DNA of 37,958 bases from Pseudomonas fluorescens (GTDB lineage: Bacteria > Pseudomonadota > Gammaproteobacteria > Pseudomonadales > Pseudomonadaceae): contig NZ_MSDF01000031.1 of assembly GCF_002022275.1 (NCBI RefSeq), forward strand, positions 112,845 through 150,802. The letters run 5' to 3'. Within the stretch, counting starts at the first letter, position 1. Every line of letters starts with the position of its first letter. Below, piece after piece: positions 16,092 to 23,035 of the stretch. The notes under the pieces are model-generated. The model had not been told where the DNA came from. It ran no database searches and was given only the letters and a program-made list of their open reading frames with translations. The translations under genes and the position numbers were made by a program.

Positions 16092-17105
16092 ATGACCCTC
16101 AAGCGTTCTTCCCTGACCCTCCTGGCCGCGTCCCTGGCCGCTGCGAGCACGTTGCTCAGCCCCGGCGCCCAGGCCGAAGGCAAAATCAGCATTGCCCAGC
16201 AGTTCGGCATTGGCTACCTGATCCTCGATGTGGTGCGCGACCAGCACCTGATCGAAAAATATGGCAAGGAGCAGGGCCTGGACATCAAGGTGGAGTGGAA
16301 CAGCATTTCCGGCGCCACCGCGATGAACGAGTCGCTGCTGGCCGGTGCCCTGGACGTGGTTTCGGCGGGTGTGCCGCCGATGCTCACCCTGTGGGACCGC
16401 ACCAAGGGCAAGCAGAACGTCAAGGCCATCGCCTCGCTGGGTTCGATGCCGAACTACTTGCTGACCAACAACCCCAACGTGAAGACCCTCAAGGACTTCT
16501 CCGAGAAAGACCGCATTGCCGTGCCAGCCGCTGGCGTGGGTTTCCAGTCGCGCACCTTGCAGATTGAAACCGCCAAGCAATTCGGTGATGCCAATTACAA
16601 GAAGTTCGACGACATCTCCATCAGCCTGGCGCACCCCGACGCCACGGCGGCGTTGATTGCCGGCGGCTCGGAGATCAACTCGCACTTCTCCAGCCCGCCG
16701 TTTCAGTATCAGGAACTGTTGAACCCCAACGTGCATAAAGTGCTCAGTTCCTACGACATTCTAGGCGGGCAGGCGTCGTTCAACGTGCTGTACACCACCG
16801 AAAAATTCCACGACGAAAACCCCAAGACCTACAAGGCGTTTTATGACGCGCTGGCCGAAGCCGAGCAGATCATCAAGGCCGACAAGCCTGCTGCGGCCAA
16901 AACCTATATTCGCGTAGAGGAATCCAAGCTGCCGTTGGACCTTGTGGAGAAAATCGTCCAGGACCCGGAAATCGACTTCACCATCGTGCCGCAGCGCACC
17001 TACATCTATGCCGAGAAATTGCAGGAACTGGGCGTGTTGAAAAACAAGGCGGCGAGCTGGAAAGATTATTTCTTTGAAGAGGCCCATGGCGGGAATGGCA
17101 GCTGA
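16092..17105 (+). CDS. Sulfonate/taurine-type binding protein (orphan)
   Basis: A 337-residue periplasmic binding protein of the NMT1/SsuA-TauA class (nitrate, sulfonate, taurine, pyrimidine precursors). A signal peptide spans residues 1-28 (ends PGAQA). The body begins ISIAQQFGIGYLILDVVRD and has the class segment PAAGVGFQSRTLQIETAKQFG. No permease or ATPase gene adjoins it, so it must work with a transporter encoded elsewhere or be an orphan. No strong SD is visible before the ATG. The GCATAAC motif upstream links it tentatively to the sulfur region at 34-37 kb. Confidence 0.88.
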   Translation: MTLKRSSLTLLAASLAAASTLLSPGAQAEGKISIAQQFGIGYLILDVVRDQHLIEKYGKEQGLDIKVEWNSISGATAMNESLLAGALDVVSAGVPPMLTLWDRTKGKQNVKAIASLGSMPNYLLTNNPNVKTLKDFSEKDRIAVPAAGVGFQSRTLQIETAKQFGDANYKKFDDISISLAHPDATAALIAGGSEINSHFSSPPFQYQELLNPNVHKVLSSYDILGGQASFNVLYTTEKFHDENPKTYKAFYDALAEAEQIIKADKPAAAKTYIRVEESKLPLDLVEKIVQDPEIDFTIVPQRTYIYAEKLQELGVLKNKAASWKDYFFEEAHGGNGS

Positions 17106-17136
17106 ATCCACCTGCCTGACCTGAAACACGGTTAAC

Positions 17137-17230
17137 AATGTGGGAGCTGGCTTGCCTGCGATAGCGGTGTGTCAGTCAGTAAATTTGCCCTCTGATACAC
17201 CGCTATCGCAGGCAAGCCAGCTCCCACATT
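17137..17230. repeat. REP inverted pair
   Basis: Arms of about 33 bases (from AATGTGGGAGCTGGCTTGCC to its complement) flank a short spacer, between the convergent binding-protein and AraC genes. The arms are nearly identical to those at 3633-3721 and 33860-33948. Confidence 0.88.
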
Positions 17231-17251
17231 GGATATTTTTCGTTCGAAAAA

Positions 17252-18040
17252 TCAGCGGAAGAACTCCCCCGGCGTGGAATCAAACTGCTGGCGAAACGCA
17301 TTGATAAACGCCGACGTCGATTCATAACCACACGCCAATGCCACATCCGTCACCCGCTCGCCTTGCTCCAGGGCGGGCAGGGCGCTGAGCAACCTCAGGC
17401 GTTGGCGCCATGCCCGAAACGTCAGCCCGGTGTCTTTCACAAACAACCGGCTCAGGGTTTTTTCACTGATCGCCAGCTTGTCACTCCACTGGCCCAAAGT
17501 CGTCTGCTGCTCCGGGTGCAGGTTCAAACTGCGATAGATCTGCCGCAAGCGCGGGTCCAGAGGCAGCGGCAGCATCAAATCCACCTGCGGCGCCGCAGCA
17601 AGCTGGTCCAGCACCACCTGCGCCAGGCGCCCATCCGGCCCATCCTCGGCATATTCCACCGGCAGCTCGCTGAAACTGCGGATCAATTCGCGCAATAAGC
17701 TGCTCACCTCCAGTACATGGCAATGCTCGGCGGCCCATGCGGTCACACTGCAATCCAGGTACAAACTGCGCATTTCGGTGTGCGGCGAGCTGAACACCCG
17801 ATGCGGCACGCCCGCCGGTATCCACACCGCGCGCTGGGGTGGGGCGACGAAACGGCCTACGCCTGTCTGGATCTCCAGCACCCCGGAAATCGCATAAGAC
17901 AACTGCACCCACGGGTGGCTGTGCCGGCGAGTCAGCGCGCGATTGGGCAGCGATTCTGTGCGCCCATACACCGGCCGTGGCAGGCTGGAAAGCCCGGGCA
18001 CACTGCGGCGGACGGTCTTGTCATGTCCTTTAGGCGGCAT
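17252..18040 (-). CDS. AraC-family regulator with cupin domain
   Basis: A 262-residue regulator. The N-terminal cupin (about 30-115) has HSHPWVQLSYAISGVLEI and the PPQRAVWIPAGVPHRV segment. The C-terminal AraC domain has two HTH units (QWSDKLAISEKTLSRLFV; DVALACGYESTSAFINAFRQ). This domain pair is typical of one-component regulators of efflux or solute transporters. It diverges from the SBF-like transporter at 18126, its likely target. The start is the first in-frame ATG after the gap; the SD is weak. Confidence 0.92.
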   Translation of the reverse strand: MPPKGHDKTVRRSVPGLSSLPRPVYGRTESLPNRALTRRHSHPWVQLSYAISGVLEIQTGVGRFVAPPQRAVWIPAGVPHRVFSSPHTEMRSLYLDCSVTAWAAEHCHVLEVSSLLRELIRSFSELPVEYAEDGPDGRLAQVVLDQLAAAPQVDLMLPLPLDPRLRQIYRSLNLHPEQQTTLGQWSDKLAISEKTLSRLFVKDTGLTFRAWRQRLRLLSALPALEQGERVTDVALACGYESTSAFINAFRQQFDSTPGEFFR

Positions 18041-18064
18041 TTACTGGCTCATTGGCGTTAGTCG

Positions 18065-18079
18065 GTAACAAGCCGTTAC
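18065..18079. promoter_or_regulatory. GTAAC-N5-GTTAC palindrome
   Basis: A perfect five-base inverted repeat separated by AAGCC lies in the 85-base gap between the AraC regulator and the transporter. It is short but well placed for an operator. Confidence 0.35.
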
Positions 18080-18125
18080 GTTAGAGTCGCGACGATGCTC
18101 TTGGCAACCCCTGGAAGAATTGCTT

Positions 18126-19124
18126 ATGACCCGCCCGCGTTTTCTGCCCGACAACTTCACCCTGACGCTGATCGCCACGGTGATCCTCGCCTCCCTGCTG
18201 CCCGCCAGCGGCCAGACCGCCGTGGCCTTCGGCTGGGTGACTAACCTGGCCATCGCGCTGCTGTTTTTCCTGCACGGCGCCAAACTCTCGCGCCAGGCCA
18301 TCGTCGCCGGTGCCGGCCATTGGCGCCTGCACTTGCTGGTGTTCAGCCTGACCTTCGTACTGTTCCCGCTGCTCGGCCTGGCGCTCAAACCGCTGCTGTC
18401 GCCGCTGATCGGCAAAGACCTGTACATGGGCATGCTCTACCTCTGCGCGTTGCCGGCCACTGTGCAATCGGCGATTGCCTTTACATCGCTGGCGCGCGGC
18501 AACATTCCGGCGGCGATTTGCAGCGCGGCGGCTTCCAGCCTGTTCGGTATCTTCCTGACACCGTTGCTGGTGACCTTGCTGCTCAATGTGCACGGTGACG
18601 GCGGCTCTACAGTCGATGCGATCCTGAAAATCAGTGTGCAATTGCTGTTGCCGTTTGTGGCGGGGCAAATTGCCCGGCGCTGGATCGGCGAATGGGTGGG
18701 GCGCAACAAGTCCTGGCTGAAGTTTGTCGATCAGGGCTCGATCCTGCTGGTGGTCTACGGCGCATTCAGTGAAGCCGTCAACGAAGGCATCTGGCACCAG
18801 ATCCCGCTGTGGGAGCTGGGCGGTTTGGTCGTGGCGTGCTGTGTATTGCTGGCGCTGGTGCTGGTGGCGTCCACGCTGCTGGGCAAAGCCTTTGGCTTCA
18901 GCCAGGAAGACCGCATCACCATCTTGTTCTGCGGCTCGAAGAAAAGCCTCGCGACCGGTGTGCCGATGGCCCAGGTGCTGTTTGCCGGGGCGACCATGGG
19001 TGTGTTGATCCTGCCGCTGATGCTGTTTCACCAGATTCAGTTGATGGTGTGCGCGGCCTTGGCTCAACGTTATGCCAAGCGGCCGGAAAGCATTCCCGAG
19101 TTGATGGGGCAGGTGGATCCTTGA
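18126..19124 (+). CDS. SBF-like (YfeH-type) transporter
   Basis: A 332-residue inner-membrane protein of the bile acid:sodium symporter-like family, with about nine to ten hydrophobic segments. Family marks are LLFFLHGAKLSRQA (about residues 42-55), LPATVQSAIAFTSLARGNIP and AAASSLFGIFLTPLL. The length is normal for the YfeH/SBF_like group. GGAAG lies about eight bases before the ATG. Relatives move organic anions by sodium coupling, but the ligand here is unknown. The adjacent cupin-AraC regulator implies induction by a small molecule. Confidence 0.92.
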   Translation: MTRPRFLPDNFTLTLIATVILASLLPASGQTAVAFGWVTNLAIALLFFLHGAKLSRQAIVAGAGHWRLHLLVFSLTFVLFPLLGLALKPLLSPLIGKDLYMGMLYLCALPATVQSAIAFTSLARGNIPAAICSAAASSLFGIFLTPLLVTLLLNVHGDGGSTVDAILKISVQLLLPFVAGQIARRWIGEWVGRNKSWLKFVDQGSILLVVYGAFSEAVNEGIWHQIPLWELGGLVVACCVLLALVLVASTLLGKAFGFSQEDRITILFCGSKKSLATGVPMAQVLFAGATMGVLILPLMLFHQIQLMVCAALAQRYAKRPESIPELMGQVDP

Positions 19125-19178
19125 TCCAGCGCACACTTTGAGGCGAAACCCCTCAAGTTAACGCGCGGCCAGACGACT

Positions 19179-19202
19179 TCCTTATTGAGAGCCCAATAAG
19201 GA
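19179..19202 (+). promoter_or_regulatory. Hairpin burying the SD of the next gene
   Basis: TCCTTATTG (19179-19187) and CAATAAGGA (19194-19202) form a perfect nine-pair stem with a six-base loop, AGAGCC. The right arm contains AAGGA of the Shine-Dalgarno AAGGAG, seven bases before ATG 19211. The stem is AU-rich, so it could open by temperature, ribosome or factor binding. Confidence 0.6.
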
Positions 19203-19210
19203 GTGTCGGC

Positions 19211-19573
19211 ATGAACGTAAAAGGTGTTTCGATGGTTGCAGGCCTGTTTTGCCTATGGGCGGGCGGCGTCAGTGCCGCACAGACCGTTGGCGGGGGCACG
19301 ATTGAGTTCCGGGGTGCCATCGTCGAGTCCGGGTGTGCGACAAATGCGCGCAGCGGTTCAGTGATAGAACTGAGCGGATGCTCCAGCGCCAATCGTGGCA
19401 GCCGTCTTGATGCGCTTAATGTGGCGCCGGTCGCCAGCGTCAACGCGGCCCACGTGCGGCTGGTGGCAGACAGCGGCAGCGGGCGTTATTACGATCAGCG
19501 CTATCTGCTGGTGGACGACGCCGGCAAGCCGATTCAATCGGGCAATTACGTGATTACCATGACATCGCCCTGA
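19211..19573 (+). CDS. Fimbrial-like small secreted protein
   Basis: A 120-residue protein with a signal peptide ending near residue 23 (GGVSA-AQ). The start of the mature chain, GGGTIEFRGAIVESGC, matches the N-terminal strand of type 1-type pilin subunits. The two cysteines (about 42 and 57) would form the usual disulfide. It is shorter than normal pilins (about 160-180) but ends with the expected beta strand (SGNYVITMTSP). No usher or chaperone gene is near, so its role may not be pilus building. Translation may be controlled by the hairpin that hides its SD. Confidence 0.75.
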   Translation: MNVKGVSMVAGLFCLWAGGVSAAQTVGGGTIEFRGAIVESGCATNARSGSVIELSGCSSANRGSRLDALNVAPVASVNAAHVRLVADSGSGRYYDQRYLLVDDAGKPIQSGNYVITMTSP

Positions 19574-19684
19574 GCCCGCAGGCGACGATCCGCGTCAACA
19601 ACGGGCCGAGAAACCTATAGAATGCTCGACGGCGGCGCTGTTCTGCGTGGCCGTTGGATCATCGTCAGAGTATCTCGCCCGCCA

Positions 19685-20869
19685 ATGAGCATTTCAGCCG
19701 CAACGCCTCAAGCCAATTGGCAACCGGTCATCGCCCTGGCGTTGGCCGCCTTTGTGTTCAATACCACCGAATTCGTGCCCGTCGGGCTGCTCAGCGCCAT
19801 CGGCGCCAGCTTCGACATGCCCATCGCCAGCGTCGGCCTGATGCTCACCATCTACGCCTGGATCGTGTCGCTGACCTCGCTGCCGGTGATGCTGCTGACC
19901 CGCAACGTCGAACGGCGCAAATTGTTGATCGTGCTGTTCTGCATGTTTATCGCCAGCCATATTCTGTCCAGCGTGGCCACCAGCTTCGGCATCCTGATGC
20001 TCAGCCGCATCGGCATCGCCTTGTCCCATGCGCTGTTCTGGTCGATCACGGCCTCGCTGGCCGTGCGCCTCGCGCCGGAAGGCAAACAGGTGCAAGCCCT
20101 TGGTCTGCTCGCCACCGGCACCTCACTGGCGATGGTCTTGGGCATTCCGCTGGGCCGGCTGCTCGGCGAAGCCATGGGCTGGCGCACCACGTTCCTGGTG
20201 ATCGGCGCGTTTGCCGCCGCGCTGGTGTTCTGGCTGGCGCGCACCTTGCCGTTGCTGCCAAGCCAGAACTCCGGCTCCCTGCGCAGCCTGCCGCTGTTGT
20301 TCAAGCGCCCGGCGCTGGTGGCGCTCTACGTGCTCACGGCGCTGACAATCACCGCGCAATTTACCGCCTACAGCTACATCGAACCCTTCGTCGAAGGCGT
20401 CGCCGGTATGGGCGGCGGGGCCGTGACCCTGATCCTGCTGGTGTTCGGCGGCGCGGGCATTATCGGCTCGCTGCTGTTCAGCCTGGTGCACCGTTTCAAT
20501 CCCCACCTGTTCGTGGTGGGCGCTGTGTTCCTGCTGGCCGCGTGCCTCACGCTATTGTTGCCCTTGAGCGGGGCCGAGTCTTACCTGGTGATACTGAGTA
20601 TTTTCTGGGGCATGGCAATCATGGGTTTCGGCCTGGCCATGCAGTCCAAAGTGCTGGTACTCGCGCCGGATGCCACCGACGTGGCTATGGCGATGTTCTC
20701 CGGCATCTACAACATCGGCATCGGCGGCGGCGCCCTCATGGGCAGCTGGGTCGGCAGCCACTTCGGTTTCGCCTGGATCGGCGCGGCGGGTGGGTTGCTG
20801 GCGGCGGTGGCGTTGATTGGGTATTGCCTGGCGATTCGGCGGTTTGGGCAAGGTGTGCCGCGTAACTAG
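19685..20869 (+). CDS. MFS sugar-efflux transporter, SotB-like
   Basis: A 394-residue major facilitator protein with about twelve membrane segments. It is close to the SotB/YdeA arabinose and IPTG exporter group in length (about 396) and in sequence style. Visible are FNTTEFVPVGLLSAIGASF in helix 1, LTRNVERRKLL in the loop between helices 2 and 3, and LGIPLGRLLGEAMGWR before helix 6. ATG 19685 is chosen from the family N-terminus, although no strong SD is seen; an in-frame ATG at 19622 is the alternative. Its transported sugars or toxic compounds cannot be told from the sequence. Confidence 0.9.
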   Translation: MSISAATPQANWQPVIALALAAFVFNTTEFVPVGLLSAIGASFDMPIASVGLMLTIYAWIVSLTSLPVMLLTRNVERRKLLIVLFCMFIASHILSSVATSFGILMLSRIGIALSHALFWSITASLAVRLAPEGKQVQALGLLATGTSLAMVLGIPLGRLLGEAMGWRTTFLVIGAFAAALVFWLARTLPLLPSQNSGSLRSLPLLFKRPALVALYVLTALTITAQFTAYSYIEPFVEGVAGMGGGAVTLILLVFGGAGIIGSLLFSLVHRFNPHLFVVGAVFLLAACLTLLLPLSGAESYLVILSIFWGMAIMGFGLAMQSKVLVLAPDATDVAMAMFSGIYNIGIGGGALMGSWVGSHFGFAWIGAAGGLLAAVALIGYCLAIRRFGQGVPRN

Positions 20870-20917
20870 TACTGCCGCTGCGAGTACTGACCCTGAAACG
20901 TTTCGAAGGATCGAACC

Positions 20918-21364
20918 ATGCTTGTTTTTGACTTCTCGACACCGGGCTCGATTGGCCCGCTGTGCTTTGGTATGCCTCGGGGGCAGGTGCGCGCCCTGTT
21001 GGGCGAAACAGTCCACACCTTCAAAAAAACATCTTTTTCGGTGAATACAACTGACGCCTTTCATCAAGCTGACCTTCATGCTTACTACGATGTAAACGAT
21101 GGTCTCAAAGGTGTGGAGTTTTTTGAGGGCAGTAAATTTTTATGGCAAGGGAATGCCCTGATCGGCAAAACGTACGCTGATCTGAAAAAGTACCTGCTTC
21201 TTAAGCAGGCTGTTTTTTCTCCAGACGACTGTGGTGTTGACGCGCACGAGTTGGGGCTGGGCTTTTACATTCCGGACTTCAGTGATGAGGGCGACAGTGC
21301 CATCGTAAAATGTATTTATCTTGATTTGTCCGTCGTCGATTCCACAGGAGGTGGCAGCCTGTGA
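20918..21364 (+). CDS. Hypothetical protein, possible immunity-type
   Basis: A 148-residue soluble protein that I do not recognise. The opening IGPLCFGMPRGQVRALLGE resembles a short segment found in many small uncharacterised proteins, some in immunity-type neighbourhoods; this resemblance is weak. The sequence is acidic and aromatic-rich (ADLHAYYDVNDG; VEFFEGSKFLW). The SD AGGA sits in the loop of a small hairpin (TTCGA-AGGA-TCGAA, 20902-20915). Base composition is less GC-rich than the neighbours, which hints at transfer. The stop overlaps the next gene's GTG, so the pair is coupled. No toxin gene is visible next to it. Confidence 0.7.
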   Translation: MLVFDFSTPGSIGPLCFGMPRGQVRALLGETVHTFKKTSFSVNTTDAFHQADLHAYYDVNDGLKGVEFFEGSKFLWQGNALIGKTYADLKKYLLLKQAVFSPDDCGVDAHELGLGFYIPDFSDEGDSAIVKCIYLDLSVVDSTGGGSL

Positions 21365-21921
21365 GGCGTTTTTTTGTTGCGTTTTTAATGATTCTGCTCA
21401 GTGGCTGCGTGACTAACCAGTTGCACTTTGCGGCTTATTCCACAGAGGCTCAGCTCGCGGCGATCAAGAGCCGCGTTGTTGAGGCGGACATCGTACAAGT
21501 CACGGGCGGGGATCCGTGCACACGCTGTTCGGAGTCGAGCAAAGTGGTCTGGCATGCTGCCAATTACAAGGTCGGTCTTTATCAAGGGTTCGCACGCATC
21601 CCCGTCGATGACTGGGCAGAATTCACTCGACGATCGGTCGGCGCCATACCGGTTGCCGCCATGAAAACCAGCGTTGAGATAAACAGGGTCTTCTTGAAAA
21701 CGTGGAACTCGCCGGAGTATTACGCGTGCGAAGTGAGCCTCACGGTGGACATTGGCGGCGCGAAATATGCCGGTTGGGCCCGGCTCAAATTGAAGGAACC
21801 AGGGCAAAGCTTGATCGGCCCAAGGTACGCATCCCTGAATGCAGAAGTATTGGGCACGGTGGGCCTTACATTGAAAGCGGCTTACCTTGATGCATTGGAC
21901 AAGTCAAAAAGCGTGCCCTGA
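21361..21921 (+). CDS. Predicted lipoprotein
   Basis: A 186-residue protein starting at GTG 21361 with AGGAGG upstream. The lipoprotein signal is clear: hydrophobic residues 5-13 then LLSGC, with Cys16 as the lipid site. The mature part has a CxxC (GGDPCTRCSESSK) and a region from VSLTVDIGGAKYAGWARL onward that looks beta-rich. I do not recognise the family. It overlaps the preceding hypothetical gene by four bases, so the two products may act together. Location would be the inner or outer membrane; Val at position +2 (C-V) does not suggest inner-membrane retention. Confidence 0.78.
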   Translation: MRRFFVAFLMILLSGCVTNQLHFAAYSTEAQLAAIKSRVVEADIVQVTGGDPCTRCSESSKVVWHAANYKVGLYQGFARIPVDDWAEFTRRSVGAIPVAAMKTSVEINRVFLKTWNSPEYYACEVSLTVDIGGAKYAGWARLKLKEPGQSLIGPRYASLNAEVLGTVGLTLKAAYLDALDKSKSVP

Positions 21922-22021
21922 TCAACGAAGCGAACATTAGGCAGCCGTCGTCGCTCAGAACTTTAAGAAGTGTTTGGAGACTACAGTACACGTTTTCTTT
22001 CTTTCCCGGAGTCTGTTAGCG

Positions 22022-22390
22022 ATGCCACACGCCTCGATCAAATCCTTCGTTTTCGCCAGCCTCACCGGCCTGTCTATGCTGTTGACCAGCCCTGCCAGCT
22101 CCGCCGCCAGTTTCGATTGTGCCAAGGCCAAGGCCCCCGACGAAATCGCCATCTGCAAAAACGTCAGCCTCAACGATCAGGACGTGACCATGGCGCTGCT
22201 CTACGATTTGGACAAGCACTTCATGGCCATGGGCGGGCGGGGTTCATTGATGGATGGGCAGGCCGAATGGCTCAAACAGCGCCATACGTGCGGCTCAAAC
22301 GTGAGTTGTTTGAACGATGCCTATACGAAGCGGATCGGGATGTTGCGCAGGTTTATTGATGAACAGGTGATAACGAAAGGGCCGTTTTGA
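22022..22390 (+). CDS. LprI-like secreted protein
   Basis: A 122-residue protein with a signal peptide ending near residue 28 (SPASSAAS). The mature start SFDCAKAKAPDEIAICKN is the four-cysteine pattern of LprI-type lysozyme-inhibitor-like domains, continued by RHTCGSNVSCLNDAYTKRI. The four cysteines would form two disulfides. ATG 22022 is chosen because it places the signal peptide at the N-terminus; a TTG start at 21974 would add 16 residues. Whether it binds lysozyme is unknown: many family members are uncharacterised. Confidence 0.82.
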   Translation: MPHASIKSFVFASLTGLSMLLTSPASSAASFDCAKAKAPDEIAICKNVSLNDQDVTMALLYDLDKHFMAMGGRGSLMDGQAEWLKQRHTCGSNVSCLNDAYTKRIGMLRRFIDEQVITKGPF

Positions 22391-22434
22391 GTCATTGCTG
22401 ATTCTGCGGGATGTCCACTTTGCTGGCGCTGTGC

Positions 22435-22482
22435 TCACGCGTCTCCTGTTTCAGTGAATGAATACCGATTCAGTGCGGTCAT
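22435..22482 (-). CDS. 15-codon ORF behind structured leader
   Basis: The minus strand has AGGAG (22495-22491), eight bases, ATG (22482) and 15 codons reading MTALNRYSFTETGDA before TGA. Just before the stop is another AGGAG, and the stop overlaps a GTG (GTGA), the usual layout of coupled genes. The GTG frame gives about 47 codons, mostly antisense to the LprI-like gene, and is probably not a real protein. This looks like a leader peptide or the remaining start of a lost gene. Its SD is exactly complementary to a hairpin loop upstream. Confidence 0.45.
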   Translation of the reverse strand: MTALNRYSFTETGDA

Positions 22483-22491
22483 GGATCTTGC

Positions 22492-22649
22492 TCCTATATC
22501 TGAATGAGCCGTCACCTTCTGCCGCCAAGCAGAATTAGGGTGGCGGATTACGCAAGGTTGGCGGACCGGGGATATAGGACCCGGCACTTCCGAAGAAGTC
22601 CCTGCGCAACCCGCCATTGCACGAAATCACGGGCGCAAAAAAAGCGCCT
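22492..22649 (-). ncRNA. Candidate structured RNA leader (pseudoknotted)
   Basis: Read on the minus strand, 22616-22601 pairs with 22557-22541 to give a 16-pair helix with one bulged U. Two of its pairs are G-U, which would be A-C mismatches on the plus strand, so the RNA is minus-strand. Inside is ACUUC-UUCG-GAAGU (22599-22586), a cUUCGg tetraloop hairpin, and CCGGG/CCCGG (22584-22566) with loop UCCUAUAUC. That loop is exactly complementary over nine bases to GAUAUAGGA, the SD region at 22500-22492. A further hairpin UUCUGC/GCAGAA (22534-22517) has loop UUGGCG, complementary to CGCCAA in the junction. A GGCGC-U7-GCGCC hairpin lies at the 5' side. I do not recognise it as a named riboswitch. 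Confidence 0.72.
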
Positions 22650-22655
22650 GCAATT

Positions 22656-22789
22656 GATCGTTCCCACGCTCTGCGTGGGAATGCCGCCCTGGACGCTCCG
22701 CGTCCCGAAGTCGATGGGTAGTCAAGGTCCGGTGCCAGGTGACGCAGAGCGTCACAGTATGCATTCCCACGCAGAGCGTGGGAACGATC
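22656..22789. repeat. Palindromic intergenic repeat
   Basis: Arms 22656-22684 and 22761-22789 are perfect 29-base reverse complements, with smaller inner palindromes (GGACGCTCCGCGTCC, GACGCAGAGCGTC). Each arm is itself self-complementary (TTCCCACGCTCTGCGTGGGAA). It is a different family from the REP pairs. It separates the structured leader from the transaldolase operon. Confidence 0.85.
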
Positions 22790-22844
22790 GGCAAACTGCC
22801 CATACCTGGCTGATACCCACCCTTTAGGGGCGAACACTTTAGCT

Positions 22845-22976
22845 GTGGCGAGCGGGCTTGTCCCGCGTTGGGTTGCGAAGCAGCCCTGGAAGGAAGAATG
22901 CGGTGGGTCAGGCATTCTTCGGCCGCTGGTTTTTGGGCTGCTTCGCAGCCCAACGCGGGACAAGCCCGCTCGCCAC
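22845..22976. repeat. REP-like inverted pair
   Basis: Arms of about 43 bases, from GTGGCGAGCGGGCTTGTCCC to its complement, surround a spacer of about 45 bases. It is the same family as 9895-10030. It lies just past the end of the transaldolase gene. Bases 22391-23035 contain only the 15-codon ORF, the leader RNA and these two repeats. Confidence 0.87.
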
Positions 22977-23035
22977 GGGGGTACTTATCAGCTGTTGTAT
23001 CTAAAGACCTCGAAAGGCCTGGTTGCAAGACGGCG

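Noticed and set aside
22295..22438. 47-codon GTG ORF after the leader peptide
   Set aside because: Mostly antisense to the LprI-like gene, no family resemblance; kept only as part of the leader finding.
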